A stretch of DNA of 64,000 bases from Cytophagales bacterium (lineage in GTDB: Bacteria; Bacteroidota; Bacteroidia; Cytophagales; Spirosomataceae). Position numbers and translations under genes: made by a program. The stretch spans positions 124,001 to 188,000 of the forward strand of contig JAAFJP010000005.1 in the NCBI GenBank assembly GCA_013298125.1, given 5' to 3'. Every line of letters begins with the position of its first letter. The stretch's first letter is position 1. Below, one piece after another: positions 1 through 9,139 of this stretch. The notes beneath the pieces were generated by a model. It was not told the DNA's origin. It was given only the letters and a program-made list of their open reading frames with translations, and did no database searches.

Positions 1-451
1 GTTTAAAAGTTGCCTCGGTATAGGCTGCCGTTTTTGAAACACTTTGATTTACTTCGTCCAAAGTGCTGTTGGTTTGGTCGAGTTTATCGTGCGTATCGGC
101 ATCCGAGACATCATCTGGACCAAATAAGCCACTTAACAAATCGCCAATGATGGGAATAGATTTGACAATGCCTTTCAGAATAGATTTTGCTCCTGAGAAA
201 AACCCACTGGAATTAGCATTGAATTTATCCATCAAATCCTGTTGCATTTTAGCGAAATTTTCTGGACTGGTTTGCGAAGGATTTACGCCCATTGCCTTCA
301 AAAGACCCGCCATGTCTTCATTCGTAGGAGCTTGTCCATTCGCATATTTACCAGCCAATTCTTTCAAAGCCTCATCAACATCTTTGTTTCCCGTTTGTCC
401 ATAAATGGGACTAAATGTTAGGAAAAGAAATAAAATTAGAATCGTTTTCAT
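1..451 (-). CDS. Secreted protein next to conjugation genes (partial, C-terminus off the window)
   Basis: The minus strand has an open frame of 150 codons from an ATG at 451 to the window edge with no stop. The product starts with a clear signal peptide (MKTILILFLFLTFSPIYGQ), so it is exported. The mature part is hydrophilic and helical. A glycine-rich hydrophobic patch (residues about 85-110, SGFFSGAKSILKGIVKS, then a GDLLSGLFG stretch) precedes an Asp-rich segment. It lies 141 bp downstream of traG on the same strand, so by position it is probably a periplasmic transfer component such as a VirB5-like protein. I do not recognise the family from sequence, and the role is inferred from context only. 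The reading frame and signal peptide are solid. Confidence 0.7.
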   Translation of the reverse strand, partial: MKTILILFLFLTFSPIYGQTGNKDVDEALKELAGKYANGQAPTNEDMAGLLKAMGVNPSQTSPENFAKMQQDLMDKFNANSSGFFSGAKSILKGIVKSIPIIGDLLSGLFGPDDVSDADTHDKLDQTNSTLDEVNQSVSKTAAYTEATFK

Positions 452-592
452 GTTGTTTGTTTTTCTAACCACAAAAGGGACTGGGTGGCACTCCACAAAA
501 GATAACAATAGGTTGAAAAATGGACACTTTTGATACCTTTTGATTCTTTTGTGGTGATAATAAATATTGAAAATAAGGATTATAATTCGTTT

Positions 593-3121
593 TCAATTGT
601 TAATCAAAATCAACGGTTTTCTCTTTTGCTTTATCATAATTTGTACGGCTTCTCGAACATCACAATTATATTTTTTGCGAATTTCATTCAATTCAAATTG
701 CTCCGTTTTGTTGGTAGTATAAAGCCAATATTTCTCTGGACATACCTCCAAACCATAGACCGCACAAAAAATACTACTGAAACTGACAAAAAATTCTTTG
801 TAAACCCTGCCCTTCACGTTGTCCATGTTGATTGACTTTACTAAGGAAATCTCAGACGGACTCAATCCTAACATCTCCTGCACAAAGCCCATTTGAGCCT
901 CATAATTCTTTTGGTCGAGAAGAATTTTAATGGCTGAATTACTCAAAATCGTATCTTTCACCACGGGATTATCCACCAAATCATTTAGCTCTTGCGTAAC
1001 CGTGATAATGCTTCCGTTGTGCTTTCTCAGCGTTTTATAACACCATTTCAAAAACCCTTGCATCACGGGAGTCATCAAGGCTTTCCATGCTTCTTCAATG
1101 ACTAAGAATTTGAACTTTTGCGGTTCGAGATAGAGTTGTCTTACAAATTGAGACATAATCATAATGGTCGTTACCGAGAATAAAATAGCCTCATCTTTGA
1201 TATTGTCTAATTCAAAAACAATGAATTTTTGTTGGTATAAATTGCCATGAATTTCACTGTTCAAAAGGTAGCCATATTCGCCCCCCGTTTTGAAAGGACT
1301 GAGTGTTAATAAGAAATTTTTGAGGTCAAAATCTTGCTCTCGAATGTTCTTGGCTTCGATATATTCTACTGAAAAATTCCTTTCTACATACTCATAGAAT
1401 GTATCAAAACTGAGGGTGAAATCTCGTTGTGATTTGAACAAATTTTCAGCGTAAGCATAGTATTCTTTTAGCATCGCCGAAAGAATTACGTCTTCCGTCC
1501 GAGAGGTAGGTTTATCCGTTTCTTTTCTCCAAATCGAACATAAAATGGTCAAAAGTGTATTCTTGATGGAGTTTTCTTCATCATCTTGAAACTCACTGAA
1601 CTCATTGATAAAGAAGGGGTTAAACCCAAAATTTGAACCTTTTTCGTAGGTGATATACGTTCCATTTTCATACGCACAATTATTGCGGTACGAATGCCCT
1701 ACATCTACCACCGTTACATAATTGCCTTGTGCATAGAGCTGATTCACCATATCGTTCGTAAAAAAGGACTTTCCCGAACCCGAAGGACCAATCACAAAGC
1801 CATTACGATTGGCAATTAAGCCCTTACTCATGGGTTCAACAAACATATCCAAAAGCATTGGTTTGCCCGTTCTGTCGGTTACTCTCATGCCCACGGGTTG
1901 CGTGCTTTCTGCATAAATTCCTTCAAAATTCAGAAAACAAGACAGCGTATCTGCATAATTGAGGATGTAACAATCATCTGGAATATAACCAGCATTGGAA
2001 GGCATTGCCATCCAAAAATAACCCGCCCCATTCAAGGTTCGCATCTCTACTTTCTTAAATCCGATTTCAGAAAGTGCAGTTGAAACAAGCCCCGCCTTAG
2101 ATTCTAATTGATTAGAGTCATTATCCCAAATAATCAATGAGCCATGAAACTGAATAGGCTGTAAATTTTCCTCCAAAATATTTTTGAGGAATGTATTTTG
2201 TGTTTCGGCATTCAAAGCATTAGCCTGAGAATAAAAAGCTAATGACGATTTTTCATTGACTCCCTTCTGTAACTTTTTGATAGTGGCATCTTTATCAATG
2301 GTCTTAAAAACTTGACTGTAAATATGATTGCAATTCAATCCCATCGAAACTGGAAAAACGGAAGACAAATGAAAATTGGACGATTTGGTACTCAATTTTG
2401 AATGTCGATAAGCCGTTGAAATAAAGGTTGGAAAATCCTCAATATCTTGCAAAGGAAATACCGCCACCTTCTTTGTCCCAATCTTAAAATCACGTGAATA
2501 ATCATGATTGGCGATGTGTTTATCCATGAAAGATAAATTCCCAAAACAGTAATAAAGCGACAATCTATTATCGTAATCAATTAATTTTGAGGCATTTAAG
2601 GGCGATTTTAAACCTTTCAGATTCTCATAATCTACCACTTCAATCAAATTATTCTGGATGATGGTAGCAATGAAACTATTGGCATCCAACTGTAAACTCT
2701 TCACGTATTTTCTATCCTTCAAAACCGATGGCACATTTCCATTGCGATTGAAAATATTGATGTTACTCTTGTTGTCAGGATTAAAGACCTTAGTAATCGT
2801 CAAAAAGCATTTATGATTCAGAAAAGGGCGATTATAGAACATCATATCCGTTGAAATAGCCAAAAGTTCACCACTCCCTTTTGCTTCACTCCTTGAATAT
2901 TTTGCCATGTAAAACCAATCCGTTTTTTGAATCACATAACCAGCGGGCAACATACTCAAAGCCCTTGTCCATAAATCAACCAAACTATCGAAGTCATTGT
3001 CTCTAAGCGAATAAACGGGAGACAACTTCAACTCGTAGGTATAAGAAATATCCCCATTGTGCGAGAGTTGCAAGCCATCTTCGAGTATTTCGTAAGGATG
3101 AAGTTCTGAGAATTTAGACAT
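593..3121 (-). CDS. traG: TraG-family conjugative transfer ATPase (VirB4-like)
   Basis: This is an 842-residue cytoplasmic ATPase of the Bacteroidota conjugative-transposon TraG family, the VirB4 equivalent that powers type IV secretion assembly and DNA transfer. The N-terminal half (about 1-420) is the TraG N-domain. A Walker A motif, GPSGSGKSFF, starts at residue 445 with K451, and a Walker B segment FKFLVIEEAWKAL lies near residue 670. Length is normal for the family and no frameshift is visible. It follows traF by 11 bp in the same direction, and the gene order E-F-G matches known Bacteroides elements. No other transfer genes are visible, and traE beside it is damaged, so the machine in this window is incomplete. 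Family assignment is secure. Confidence 0.93.
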   Translation of the reverse strand: MSKFSELHPYEILEDGLQLSHNGDISYTYELKLSPVYSLRDNDFDSLVDLWTRALSMLPAGYVIQKTDWFYMAKYSRSEAKGSGELLAISTDMMFYNRPFLNHKCFLTITKVFNPDNKSNINIFNRNGNVPSVLKDRKYVKSLQLDANSFIATIIQNNLIEVVDYENLKGLKSPLNASKLIDYDNRLSLYYCFGNLSFMDKHIANHDYSRDFKIGTKKVAVFPLQDIEDFPTFISTAYRHSKLSTKSSNFHLSSVFPVSMGLNCNHIYSQVFKTIDKDATIKKLQKGVNEKSSLAFYSQANALNAETQNTFLKNILEENLQPIQFHGSLIIWDNDSNQLESKAGLVSTALSEIGFKKVEMRTLNGAGYFWMAMPSNAGYIPDDCYILNYADTLSCFLNFEGIYAESTQPVGMRVTDRTGKPMLLDMFVEPMSKGLIANRNGFVIGPSGSGKSFFTNDMVNQLYAQGNYVTVVDVGHSYRNNCAYENGTYITYEKGSNFGFNPFFINEFSEFQDDEENSIKNTLLTILCSIWRKETDKPTSRTEDVILSAMLKEYYAYAENLFKSQRDFTLSFDTFYEYVERNFSVEYIEAKNIREQDFDLKNFLLTLSPFKTGGEYGYLLNSEIHGNLYQQKFIVFELDNIKDEAILFSVTTIMIMSQFVRQLYLEPQKFKFLVIEEAWKALMTPVMQGFLKWCYKTLRKHNGSIITVTQELNDLVDNPVVKDTILSNSAIKILLDQKNYEAQMGFVQEMLGLSPSEISLVKSINMDNVKGRVYKEFFVSFSSIFCAVYGLEVCPEKYWLYTTNKTEQFELNEIRKKYNCDVREAVQIMIKQKRKPLILINN

Positions 3122-3132
3122 TTTAATTCAGT

Positions 3133-3414
3133 TTATTTTTCAATGATACGAGGGGTAAAATCTCTCATTTTTAAGTCCAACAGCCCTTTACTGCCGTATT
3201 TCTTGTTTCGATAAATAAAGTAGCCAATGCCACCAATCATGGATGTTAAACTATAAATAATCCAGAGCAAAATGGGCAAACCCAAAACGTAGAGAATCAA
3301 AATGGCTAAGAAATTCACGATGATAAAAATGGCACAATACAATAAATGTTGCCCTTTTAAACCCCTAAATTCGAGAGAGGCGTTTGCCCCACGATTTATC
3401 TCAAACTTTCTCAT
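3133..3414 (-). CDS. traF: TraF-family conjugative transfer membrane protein (VirB3-like)
   Basis: This 93-residue protein has two adjacent membrane segments (about residues 22-45 and 46-65) and a short basic cytoplasmic tail (YRNKKYGSKGLLDLKMRD). That layout is typical of TraF/DUF4133 proteins, which are VirB3-like inner-membrane parts of the type IV secretion channel. I chose the ATG at 3414 (MRKFEINRG), which lies one base after the traE stop. A longer frame starts 48 bp further upstream but would overlap traE. TraG begins 11 bp downstream, so the genes are surely co-transcribed. Complete and of normal length. Confidence 0.88.
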   Translation of the reverse strand: MRKFEINRGANASLEFRGLKGQHLLYCAIFIIVNFLAILILYVLGLPILLWIIYSLTSMIGGIGYFIYRNKKYGSKGLLDLKMRDFTPRIIEK

Positions 3415-3415
3415 A

Positions 3416-3688
3416 TTAGCCCAAAGACGAAAAGAATGATTTGAGAACCGTAGCGGACACAATCAGAAATAATGCCGCCCCAAACCACGCCATAGCCGCT
3501 TTCCCTGTATCTTGGTCGCCGTGTTGCCATTTAGAAAATACCCGAAACGAGCCATAAATTGCCAAACAACCCGCCACCGCATAAATGAGATTGACGAGTT
3601 TGGTATAAAAATTATTCACAAGGTCGGTTGCTTTGGAAATACCTGCCGTTGGGTCTGAATTACCCGTTTGGGCGTAAGTGCTAAGAAA
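3416..3688 (-). pseudogene. traE: TraE-family transfer protein, 5' end lost
   Basis: The frame encodes a DUF4134/TraE-type protein, a VirB2-like small membrane protein with two hydrophobic helices (YAVAGCLAIYGSF and GAALFLIVSATVLKSFF) and a conserved HGDQDTGKAAMAWFGA segment. The frame stays open upstream through FLSTYAQTGNSDPTAGIS, which reads as the tail of a signal peptide and the start of the mature protein. It then meets a TAA at 3689-3691. No ATG lies in the remaining frame, and the hydrophobic core of the signal peptide is missing. Only an internal GTG at 3619 could start translation, giving 67 residues without export signal. I read this as a gene whose first 15 or so codons were removed where the Argonaute segment begins. 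Confidence 0.8.
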
Positions 3689-3749
3689 TTATTTTGAAGC
3701 TTAATTTGGAGGAGATGATGTAGAAAAAAGGTGGAGATTTATACAAAAA

Positions 3750-3794
3750 TGTTTACAGAGTGTTTTTTATGAAACATTAAACACTCTGTAAACA
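3750..3794 (-). terminator. Rho-independent terminator of the Argonaute operon
   Basis: Perfect 16-bp arms (3750-3765 and 3779-3794, TGTTTACAGAGTGTTT and its complement) enclose a 13-base loop. Read on the minus strand, the hairpin lies 5 bp after the pAgo stop codon and is followed by a short T run. Confidence 0.8.
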
Positions 3795-3798
3795 TCAC

Positions 3799-5415
3799 TC
3801 ACATATAGTAAAAGTATCTATTGGGTGCGATATCGCCTTCTGAAATATACTCAACTATTTCGCCTACTTTTTTTGAAAAGCGTAATGTTATCGGTAAACT
3901 ATCATAGTAATTGCAATTGTTGAAATTCAATTTCGATAAGGCTAAAATTTCTTCACAAATTTTCCTTATCGTGTTATCACCTGAATAAATACTTACCTCA
4001 AATCCATGTGGAATGTGCATTCCAGGGAAAGTTTCGTAATAAGGAATATATCCTGTCGTATAGAATAGAGCCATTTTATCGTTCATCTTCATCATAGCTC
4101 CTCTAAATATAGGGTACTCTCCCCATTCTCGCAGTAATTTCATGTTTGTGCTTTTTATAGTAACTAAGTCTATTTCAGCATTTTCTCCTAAATACTCAGT
4201 TATGCCATCTCTGAAACCTTCAACTTCTGCATAATCTTTATTAATTGCAGTATCCCAGAAATCTGTTGTTTTATGTACTACGACACGTGTGGGAGGTAAA
4301 TTATTATTAAAGGCTTTATATTGCTCTAATACTTTAACAATCATTTCTTTTGCATATTCATATTTCAAATGTGGTGCAGGAGTACCCATTTCCTTTTTAT
4401 TCCAGTCAAATTGTTTTCCAATAAAGATAATCCCTTTACCTTCATAGTTGAATGCTTGTGCGATACTTGCCCTCACAGAGTTATCGTCACTATCTACTAT
4501 TTTGTGAAAACTTATCCCAATAAAACAAGAATGTTTCTCTTTCAAAGTTAATGTCCAAGGAATACTTCCATTTTTATAATAACTTGAAACGGCTAAATTC
4601 CAGCCTTGCATAGATTTGTCTTGTAGAGATTTTTTTGTTCCTCTAATAGTTTCTTCAAGTATTATTTGAACAGGAATTGCGTTAGATTTACAAATTAATT
4701 GAGCTTTAACATAACGCCTAAAATTGAAATATTTTCCTCTCCCAAGTCCAATTGAACCAATTTGTTTAAAAACATTTTTGGGTATTATAATTAAACAAAG
4801 ATTGGGTTTTGTAAAAATTGCTTGTTCAAGGAGATTTGAATATGCTGTTATATATAAATCAGCAATTTTAAGTGCTTTATCAATAGGTTTAATCTCACTA
4901 TCTTCAAGTATCTCTTCAATTTTTGAACCACTAATATTCTTATTGTTTGAATCATCATTAACAAATTCACACTGAAAAATACTATTTTTAGTAAATCCAG
5001 GGAAATCAGGGTTCAGATTTTTATTTATTTTATATGTTATTTCGTCTGATAAATCATCATTACTTACGGATGAAAATAACTCTGTTAAATTTTCATCCTC
5101 ATTATCCTCATCATCTTCGTCATCATTAGTATAGACTTGTCCATCAATTATTTCATTTATTGGTGTCTTAGTTTTACCAATTATTTTAGTTTCAGCCTGT
5201 AATCTATTATTAAAGTCATCCATCCAATCTTTGGTGTCTTGCAAATTATTTTTTGTACCAATTATTGCATAATGCACTTCTGATTTATGACCTTGATTTG
5301 TTAGTGAGTAAAAGCCTCCTAAACCAATTCCAGTTTTAGGGTCAGTACTTTGATAATTATCTCCAAATTCAAGATAAGGTTCAGGTATAAGTTCTGTTGA
5401 GAAATAGTTTTTCAT
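3799..5415 (-). CDS. Short prokaryotic Argonaute (MID-PIWI), catalytically inactive
   Basis: This 538-residue protein carries the MID and PIWI domains typical of short pAgos, which bind a small guide and its DNA target and then switch on a partner effector. The MID region (about 210-290) includes CKSNAIPVQIILEETIRGT and GWNLAVSSYYKNGSIPWTL, a signature stretch of this family. The PIWI region (about 295-520) has FIGISFH near residue 302, where a slicing Argonaute has Asp but this one has Ser, plus VVVHKTTDFWD around H381. An acidic low-complexity stretch lies near residues 96-110. The start codon overlaps the upstream stop by four bases (ATGA), so translation is coupled to the effector gene. 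No helicase, nuclease or PAZ domain is fused to it. Family assignment is strong; loss of slicing is read from sequence. Confidence 0.88.
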   Translation of the reverse strand: MKNYFSTELIPEPYLEFGDNYQSTDPKTGIGLGGFYSLTNQGHKSEVHYAIIGTKNNLQDTKDWMDDFNNRLQAETKIIGKTKTPINEIIDGQVYTNDDEDDEDNEDENLTELFSSVSNDDLSDEITYKINKNLNPDFPGFTKNSIFQCEFVNDDSNNKNISGSKIEEILEDSEIKPIDKALKIADLYITAYSNLLEQAIFTKPNLCLIIIPKNVFKQIGSIGLGRGKYFNFRRYVKAQLICKSNAIPVQIILEETIRGTKKSLQDKSMQGWNLAVSSYYKNGSIPWTLTLKEKHSCFIGISFHKIVDSDDNSVRASIAQAFNYEGKGIIFIGKQFDWNKKEMGTPAPHLKYEYAKEMIVKVLEQYKAFNNNLPPTRVVVHKTTDFWDTAINKDYAEVEGFRDGITEYLGENAEIDLVTIKSTNMKLLREWGEYPIFRGAMMKMNDKMALFYTTGYIPYYETFPGMHIPHGFEVSIYSGDNTIRKICEEILALSKLNFNNCNYYDSLPITLRFSKKVGEIVEYISEGDIAPNRYFYYM

Positions 5416-6827
5416 ATAAACAATTGAGTTTGTTTTTCTTCGCTTTTTTCTTTCTTTTCAATCACGGTATAGCTATCATTAGGTATTCCGAAATCAACTA
5501 TTTGAGGTATGAAAAATGAGAGGCTTAAATTAATATCCTCTGTATTTAAAATACTAACTCCATTTTCTGAATTTTTCAAAAAATTGAATATAGCATTCAA
5601 TTGATTTAGGACTTGGTCATTCCATTCCCTTGCAGTTAAAAAATTAGTGTATTTACTGACTTTTTTAGGAGGAATCACTGTTTTACCATCGAAAGTAAAA
5701 AGATATTTTGGAGATATTGCAAGTAAAATATCTGATTGATTAAAGATAAATTCAATCTCAAATGCAAAATGTTTATAAAAAGAATCTTTACCATATTGAT
5801 GAAAACTAACAACTGACTTTTGACCTTTTGTCAAAGTTTTTCTTGAAAATGTTTCTATTGTTTTGTTATTTTCTTCTCTCGGTTTAGAAAAATAAAAACG
5901 GTCATAATCTTTGTTATAGTAAATTCCTCTTGAAGAAAAATGTTTCTTTAAAATTTCCTTCAAAAGTTCAGTAAAATACCTTCTGTATATATCATTTTTT
6001 AAGGTTTCTGAAAAAAGAACTTCTTTTGTTGGTGTCTTACTTTTAAGAACTTGATCAGCAAATGAAGCAAATTTCTGTTCTAATCCATGTAAGGTAATTA
6101 TTTCGCTTCCATAAAGAACAAAATAAGGAGCTTCATTATCATTTTTGAAATGTTCGTAAAGGCTTTTCTTATTGCTAAATTTTGATGGATAAAAAAACAT
6201 TTTCTTTGACAACAACTTTACTTCAACAATATTTGAAAAGAGTTTTTCTGAGACATTGTTATGTACACGAGAAGTAAAATGGTGCTTAAAATTTTCAAAA
6301 AAACCATTTTCACCGATTTTTAATTTAAAATTTTCGTTAAAATCTATGGAGTAAGTCTTTGGCTTGTTCTTTTTTAGCACATTTTTAGAGGCATCAAACT
6401 CAATTTTCTCTATTTTTTTAGCATATAAACTTTCATCACTATCATCATAAACTACAAGAACAACGTCCAATGAATAGTTTGACCAATAATCTACGTCAGC
6501 TTTCTTTGGATAAAATGCAAATGAACCATCTTGTCGTTTATTAATATAGCCACCTTCTCCTAATGAAGATTTTAATTGTACTTTCACAAGCTGACCTGTC
6601 ATATATTTTTTACCATCCTCACGAATTTCAATTAATTCAACTTCTCCATCTATCCCAAAGTCATTCCTACTAATTTCACGGAAACAAATGTAAGGTTGAT
6701 GCTTATTGCAATATTCATGAAACTTAATTACACCTCTTTCTCCAATAATGTGAGAATCTTGAACAATTTTATGGGTTGCGTCACTCATTTTTAATTTTTC
6801 TTCTAATTTACTGTTTTTTACTATCAT
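5412..6827 (-). CDS. DUF4365 nuclease-APAZ effector of a short-Argonaute system (DREN-APAZ type)
   Basis: This is a 471-residue effector partner of the pAgo. The N-terminal domain (about 25-180) is DUF4365-like, a PD-(D/E)xK-fold nuclease: GERGVIKFHEY, then NDFGIDGEVELIE with D60 and E62, then VKVQLKSS with Q84 and K86. The rest (about 190-470) shows the size and sheet-rich character of an APAZ domain, which docks on the pAgo in place of its N and L1 domains. In characterised DREN-APAZ/SPARDA systems, target recognition activates non-specific nucleic-acid degradation and stops or kills the infected cell; that role is inferred here. The ATG at 6827 gives the longest product; an ATG at 6788 (MSDATHK) is the alternative. 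The DNA is very AT-rich, fitting acquired DNA. The Toll/TIR and SIR2 effectors of related systems are absent. Confidence 0.83.
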   Translation of the reverse strand: MIVKNSKLEEKLKMSDATHKIVQDSHIIGERGVIKFHEYCNKHQPYICFREISRNDFGIDGEVELIEIREDGKKYMTGQLVKVQLKSSLGEGGYINKRQDGSFAFYPKKADVDYWSNYSLDVVLVVYDDSDESLYAKKIEKIEFDASKNVLKKNKPKTYSIDFNENFKLKIGENGFFENFKHHFTSRVHNNVSEKLFSNIVEVKLLSKKMFFYPSKFSNKKSLYEHFKNDNEAPYFVLYGSEIITLHGLEQKFASFADQVLKSKTPTKEVLFSETLKNDIYRRYFTELLKEILKKHFSSRGIYYNKDYDRFYFSKPREENNKTIETFSRKTLTKGQKSVVSFHQYGKDSFYKHFAFEIEFIFNQSDILLAISPKYLFTFDGKTVIPPKKVSKYTNFLTAREWNDQVLNQLNAIFNFLKNSENGVSILNTEDINLSLSFFIPQIVDFGIPNDSYTVIEKKEKSEEKQTQLFI

Positions 6828-6955
6828 TTTATCAAAAAGTACAATTGTTCTTGAATAAAAGCAATCCTATTTTAGTAGATATTTTCCAGATTTGTTTTAA
6901 AATTATTGTAACGTCCAGCTTTTCTCAAAACGAATAAACTCCAACTAATTATTAA

Positions 6956-7702
6956 GTCTCTTCATTACTCTTCAATTACAAAAAGGTTGCCGCTGAATAT
7001 GTAGAAACGTTTAGCACAAGTCCATCCATATTGTATTCTTATATTGAGGAGAATAATACTCGCTCTCTGAATATTTCCCAAAAATTAGGCTTTTCATCAA
7101 TCACAACACTCGAAACTGTATTATTCTCACGACTCTACCCAAAGGAGGATAACCGAGTTACTCGCATTGATGAAGTAGAATTACCAGCAATATTAGAGAA
7201 ACTTAAATCACAAAATGCCCACACAATCCTCCGAAACTTTGAGAATATCAATTACCAAAATAACTATTTCGTTCTAAAAGAAAATGGGAGAATTGTTGCA
7301 GGGTTACAAGCGAATCCCACAAGATGGAAAATTGTAGAAATGGAAGGTATAGGGGGGAAAATATTACTAAATGTCTTACCTCATATTCCGATACTGAAAA
7401 GGTTGATTAATCCTCAGAAATATGAATTTTTAGCCATTGAGGGCATTTTTGTAGAATATGGTTCAGGCGAATTTTTATACCCTTTGATTGAAGGGGTCTT
7501 GCATCACTTCTCTGTAACATCAGCTTTGATTGAATTAGATAGTAAGTCTCCAATTTTAGAAATGTTCAAGAAAAAACAAAATTTAGGACTACTCAATGCC
7601 TTTAAAAATGGAGTCAAAACACACGTAATGATTAAGTCTTTTCATTGCGATTTGCCCATACCACACGGAGAATCTTATGTTTCAGCTTTTGATTTTACTT
7701 AA
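6956..7702 (+). pseudogene. GNAT-family N-acetyltransferase, N-terminal half missing
   Basis: The frame is open from 6956, just after a TAA, and has no ATG before 7031, which is a TTG. Its first recognisable part, AEYVETF then YSYIEENNTRSLNISQKLGF, is the acetyl-CoA-binding end of a GNAT domain: the NxRS-x-KLGF helix that normally lies near residue 110-130. The beta-alpha core that should precede it is gone. The remaining 170 residues look like a second GNAT-like C-terminal domain with no stops. The gene ends 6 bp before the histidine kinase gene. I take it as the 3' part of a gene cut at the right border of the Argonaute segment; the truncated product might still be translated from TTG at 7031. 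Confidence 0.65.
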
Positions 7703-7708
7703 AAAACT

Positions 7709-9139
7709 ATGGAAAATAAAACGAATCTTGAAGCCGCCAGTGCCAAATTACGGGCAACCTTCAAAAACAAGCGGATTTTTCTTATCATGTGTCTGAATGG
7801 TACATATTTATTTTTGTGTCCTGTTTTTATAGTTTCAGAGAAAATCGGTTCAGGACATTTTGTGCCACACCCATTATTGGGTTATGTATATGCCTTCGTC
7901 TGGATTGCCAACTGTCTATCCATGATTTTCAATTTGAATAATCTTGGTACAATCAAAACACAGCTATTCAATCGTTTTGTGCATAGGTTTGGGTTGGATA
8001 AAGTAGAAAGATTTTTATGTACCGTAAGCCTTATTTCATTGATGATGATGAGTTTTTTGAATATGAGTGGCTTCGGTAATCCTTCCAATGACTCTTTATT
8101 GACGGACTTTCCTTTTGGTCATTCGCTCATTATTATTACCACTATTTTGTTGGGTAAGAGGTCTGCTTTTGTATGGTTTCTTATCACTATTTCAACGCTT
8201 TTGTATGTTTCATTGAGTAGAGGGATGGACTATAAATATCACTATTTAACTTCAAATGAGGTGAAAATTTATGAAGAAAAACTATCCCAAAAAGACCCAA
8301 TAGCACTAAATCGCCAAGCGGAGTTAAAGGCAGAAGGTCTGAATCCTCCCAATGTGAGCCGTTATTTCAATGTGTGGGTAGTGATGATTGTTCAAGCCAT
8401 TATGGTGGCATATTTTTTCAATGGCATTTCAAGGGATATGCTCAAAGTTATTCCCGAAGTTGAAGATGATATTGACAAAGCCATTGAAGACCAGTACGAA
8501 ATTATTAGACTCAATGGGCTTTTGCAAGAAGAGAAAACGAAGGGAGAATTACATTTTTTGAAAGCTCAAATAAACCCACATTTGTTGTACAATACGCTAT
8601 CTCATTTCTACGCAAAAGCCGAAGATTTCGATTCCGATTTAGCCAAAGGTATTTTAAAATTATCAGAAATAATGCGGTATAGTCTGACAGATTCTACTGA
8701 TAATAAAGTGCCATTAGAAGGAGAAATCGCACAAATCAAGAACTTGATTGACCTACATCAATTGCGTTATGGTGGTAAATTATTCATTGAATTGGAGGTG
8801 GATATTCAAAATAATGAGGTGCAAATCTACCCTTTACTGTTATTGAGTTTTGTTGAAAATGCTTTGAAGCATGGGCAATTACAAGACAAGAATCATCCCG
8901 TTAAAATTGCTTTAAAAACTGACCATGATACACTGATATTCTCTACCAAAAATCAAAAAAATACAGCGGCTAAGGTGGCTTCTACAAATATTGGATTACC
9001 AAATATCCGAAAAAGGTTAGAAATCCTCTATCCTACCAAACATACTTTAATCATCACTAATGAAAATGAAAACTTTGAGTGTTATTTAACCTTAAAATTA
9101 GAAACAGACGATGAAAAAGTTAAGTTGTATCATTCTTGA
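7709..9139 (+). CDS. LytS/YehU-type sensor histidine kinase
   Basis: This 476-residue membrane kinase has about six hydrophobic segments in the first 250 residues, then a His_kinase family domain. The phospho-accepting His is H291 in KAQINPHLLYNTL, followed by the N box SFVENALKHG. The ATP-binding part ends in NIGLPNIRKRLEILYP. This is the LytS-like class that pairs with LytTR regulators rather than OmpR-type ones. Its last 29 bases overlap the regulator gene downstream, so the two are co-translated. No periplasmic sensor domain is evident, so the stimulus may be sensed in the membrane. Confident family call; the signal is unknown. Confidence 0.9.
   Translation: MENKTNLEAASAKLRATFKNKRIFLIMCLNGTYLFLCPVFIVSEKIGSGHFVPHPLLGYVYAFVWIANCLSMIFNLNNLGTIKTQLFNRFVHRFGLDKVERFLCTVSLISLMMMSFLNMSGFGNPSNDSLLTDFPFGHSLIIITTILLGKRSAFVWFLITISTLLYVSLSRGMDYKYHYLTSNEVKIYEEKLSQKDPIALNRQAELKAEGLNPPNVSRYFNVWVVMIVQAIMVAYFFNGISRDMLKVIPEVEDDIDKAIEDQYEIIRLNGLLQEEKTKGELHFLKAQINPHLLYNTLSHFYAKAEDFDSDLAKGILKLSEIMRYSLTDSTDNKVPLEGEIAQIKNLIDLHQLRYGGKLFIELEVDIQNNEVQIYPLLLLSFVENALKHGQLQDKNHPVKIALKTDHDTLIFSTKNQKNTAAKVASTNIGLPNIRKRLEILYPTKHTLIITNENENFECYLTLKLETDDEKVKLYHS

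Noticed and set aside
5412-6827. TIR-APAZ (SPARTA) or SIR2-APAZ (SPARSA) effector
   Set aside because: The N-terminal domain has no TIR or SIR2 NAD-binding motifs; GIDGE...QLK points to a DUF4365 nuclease.
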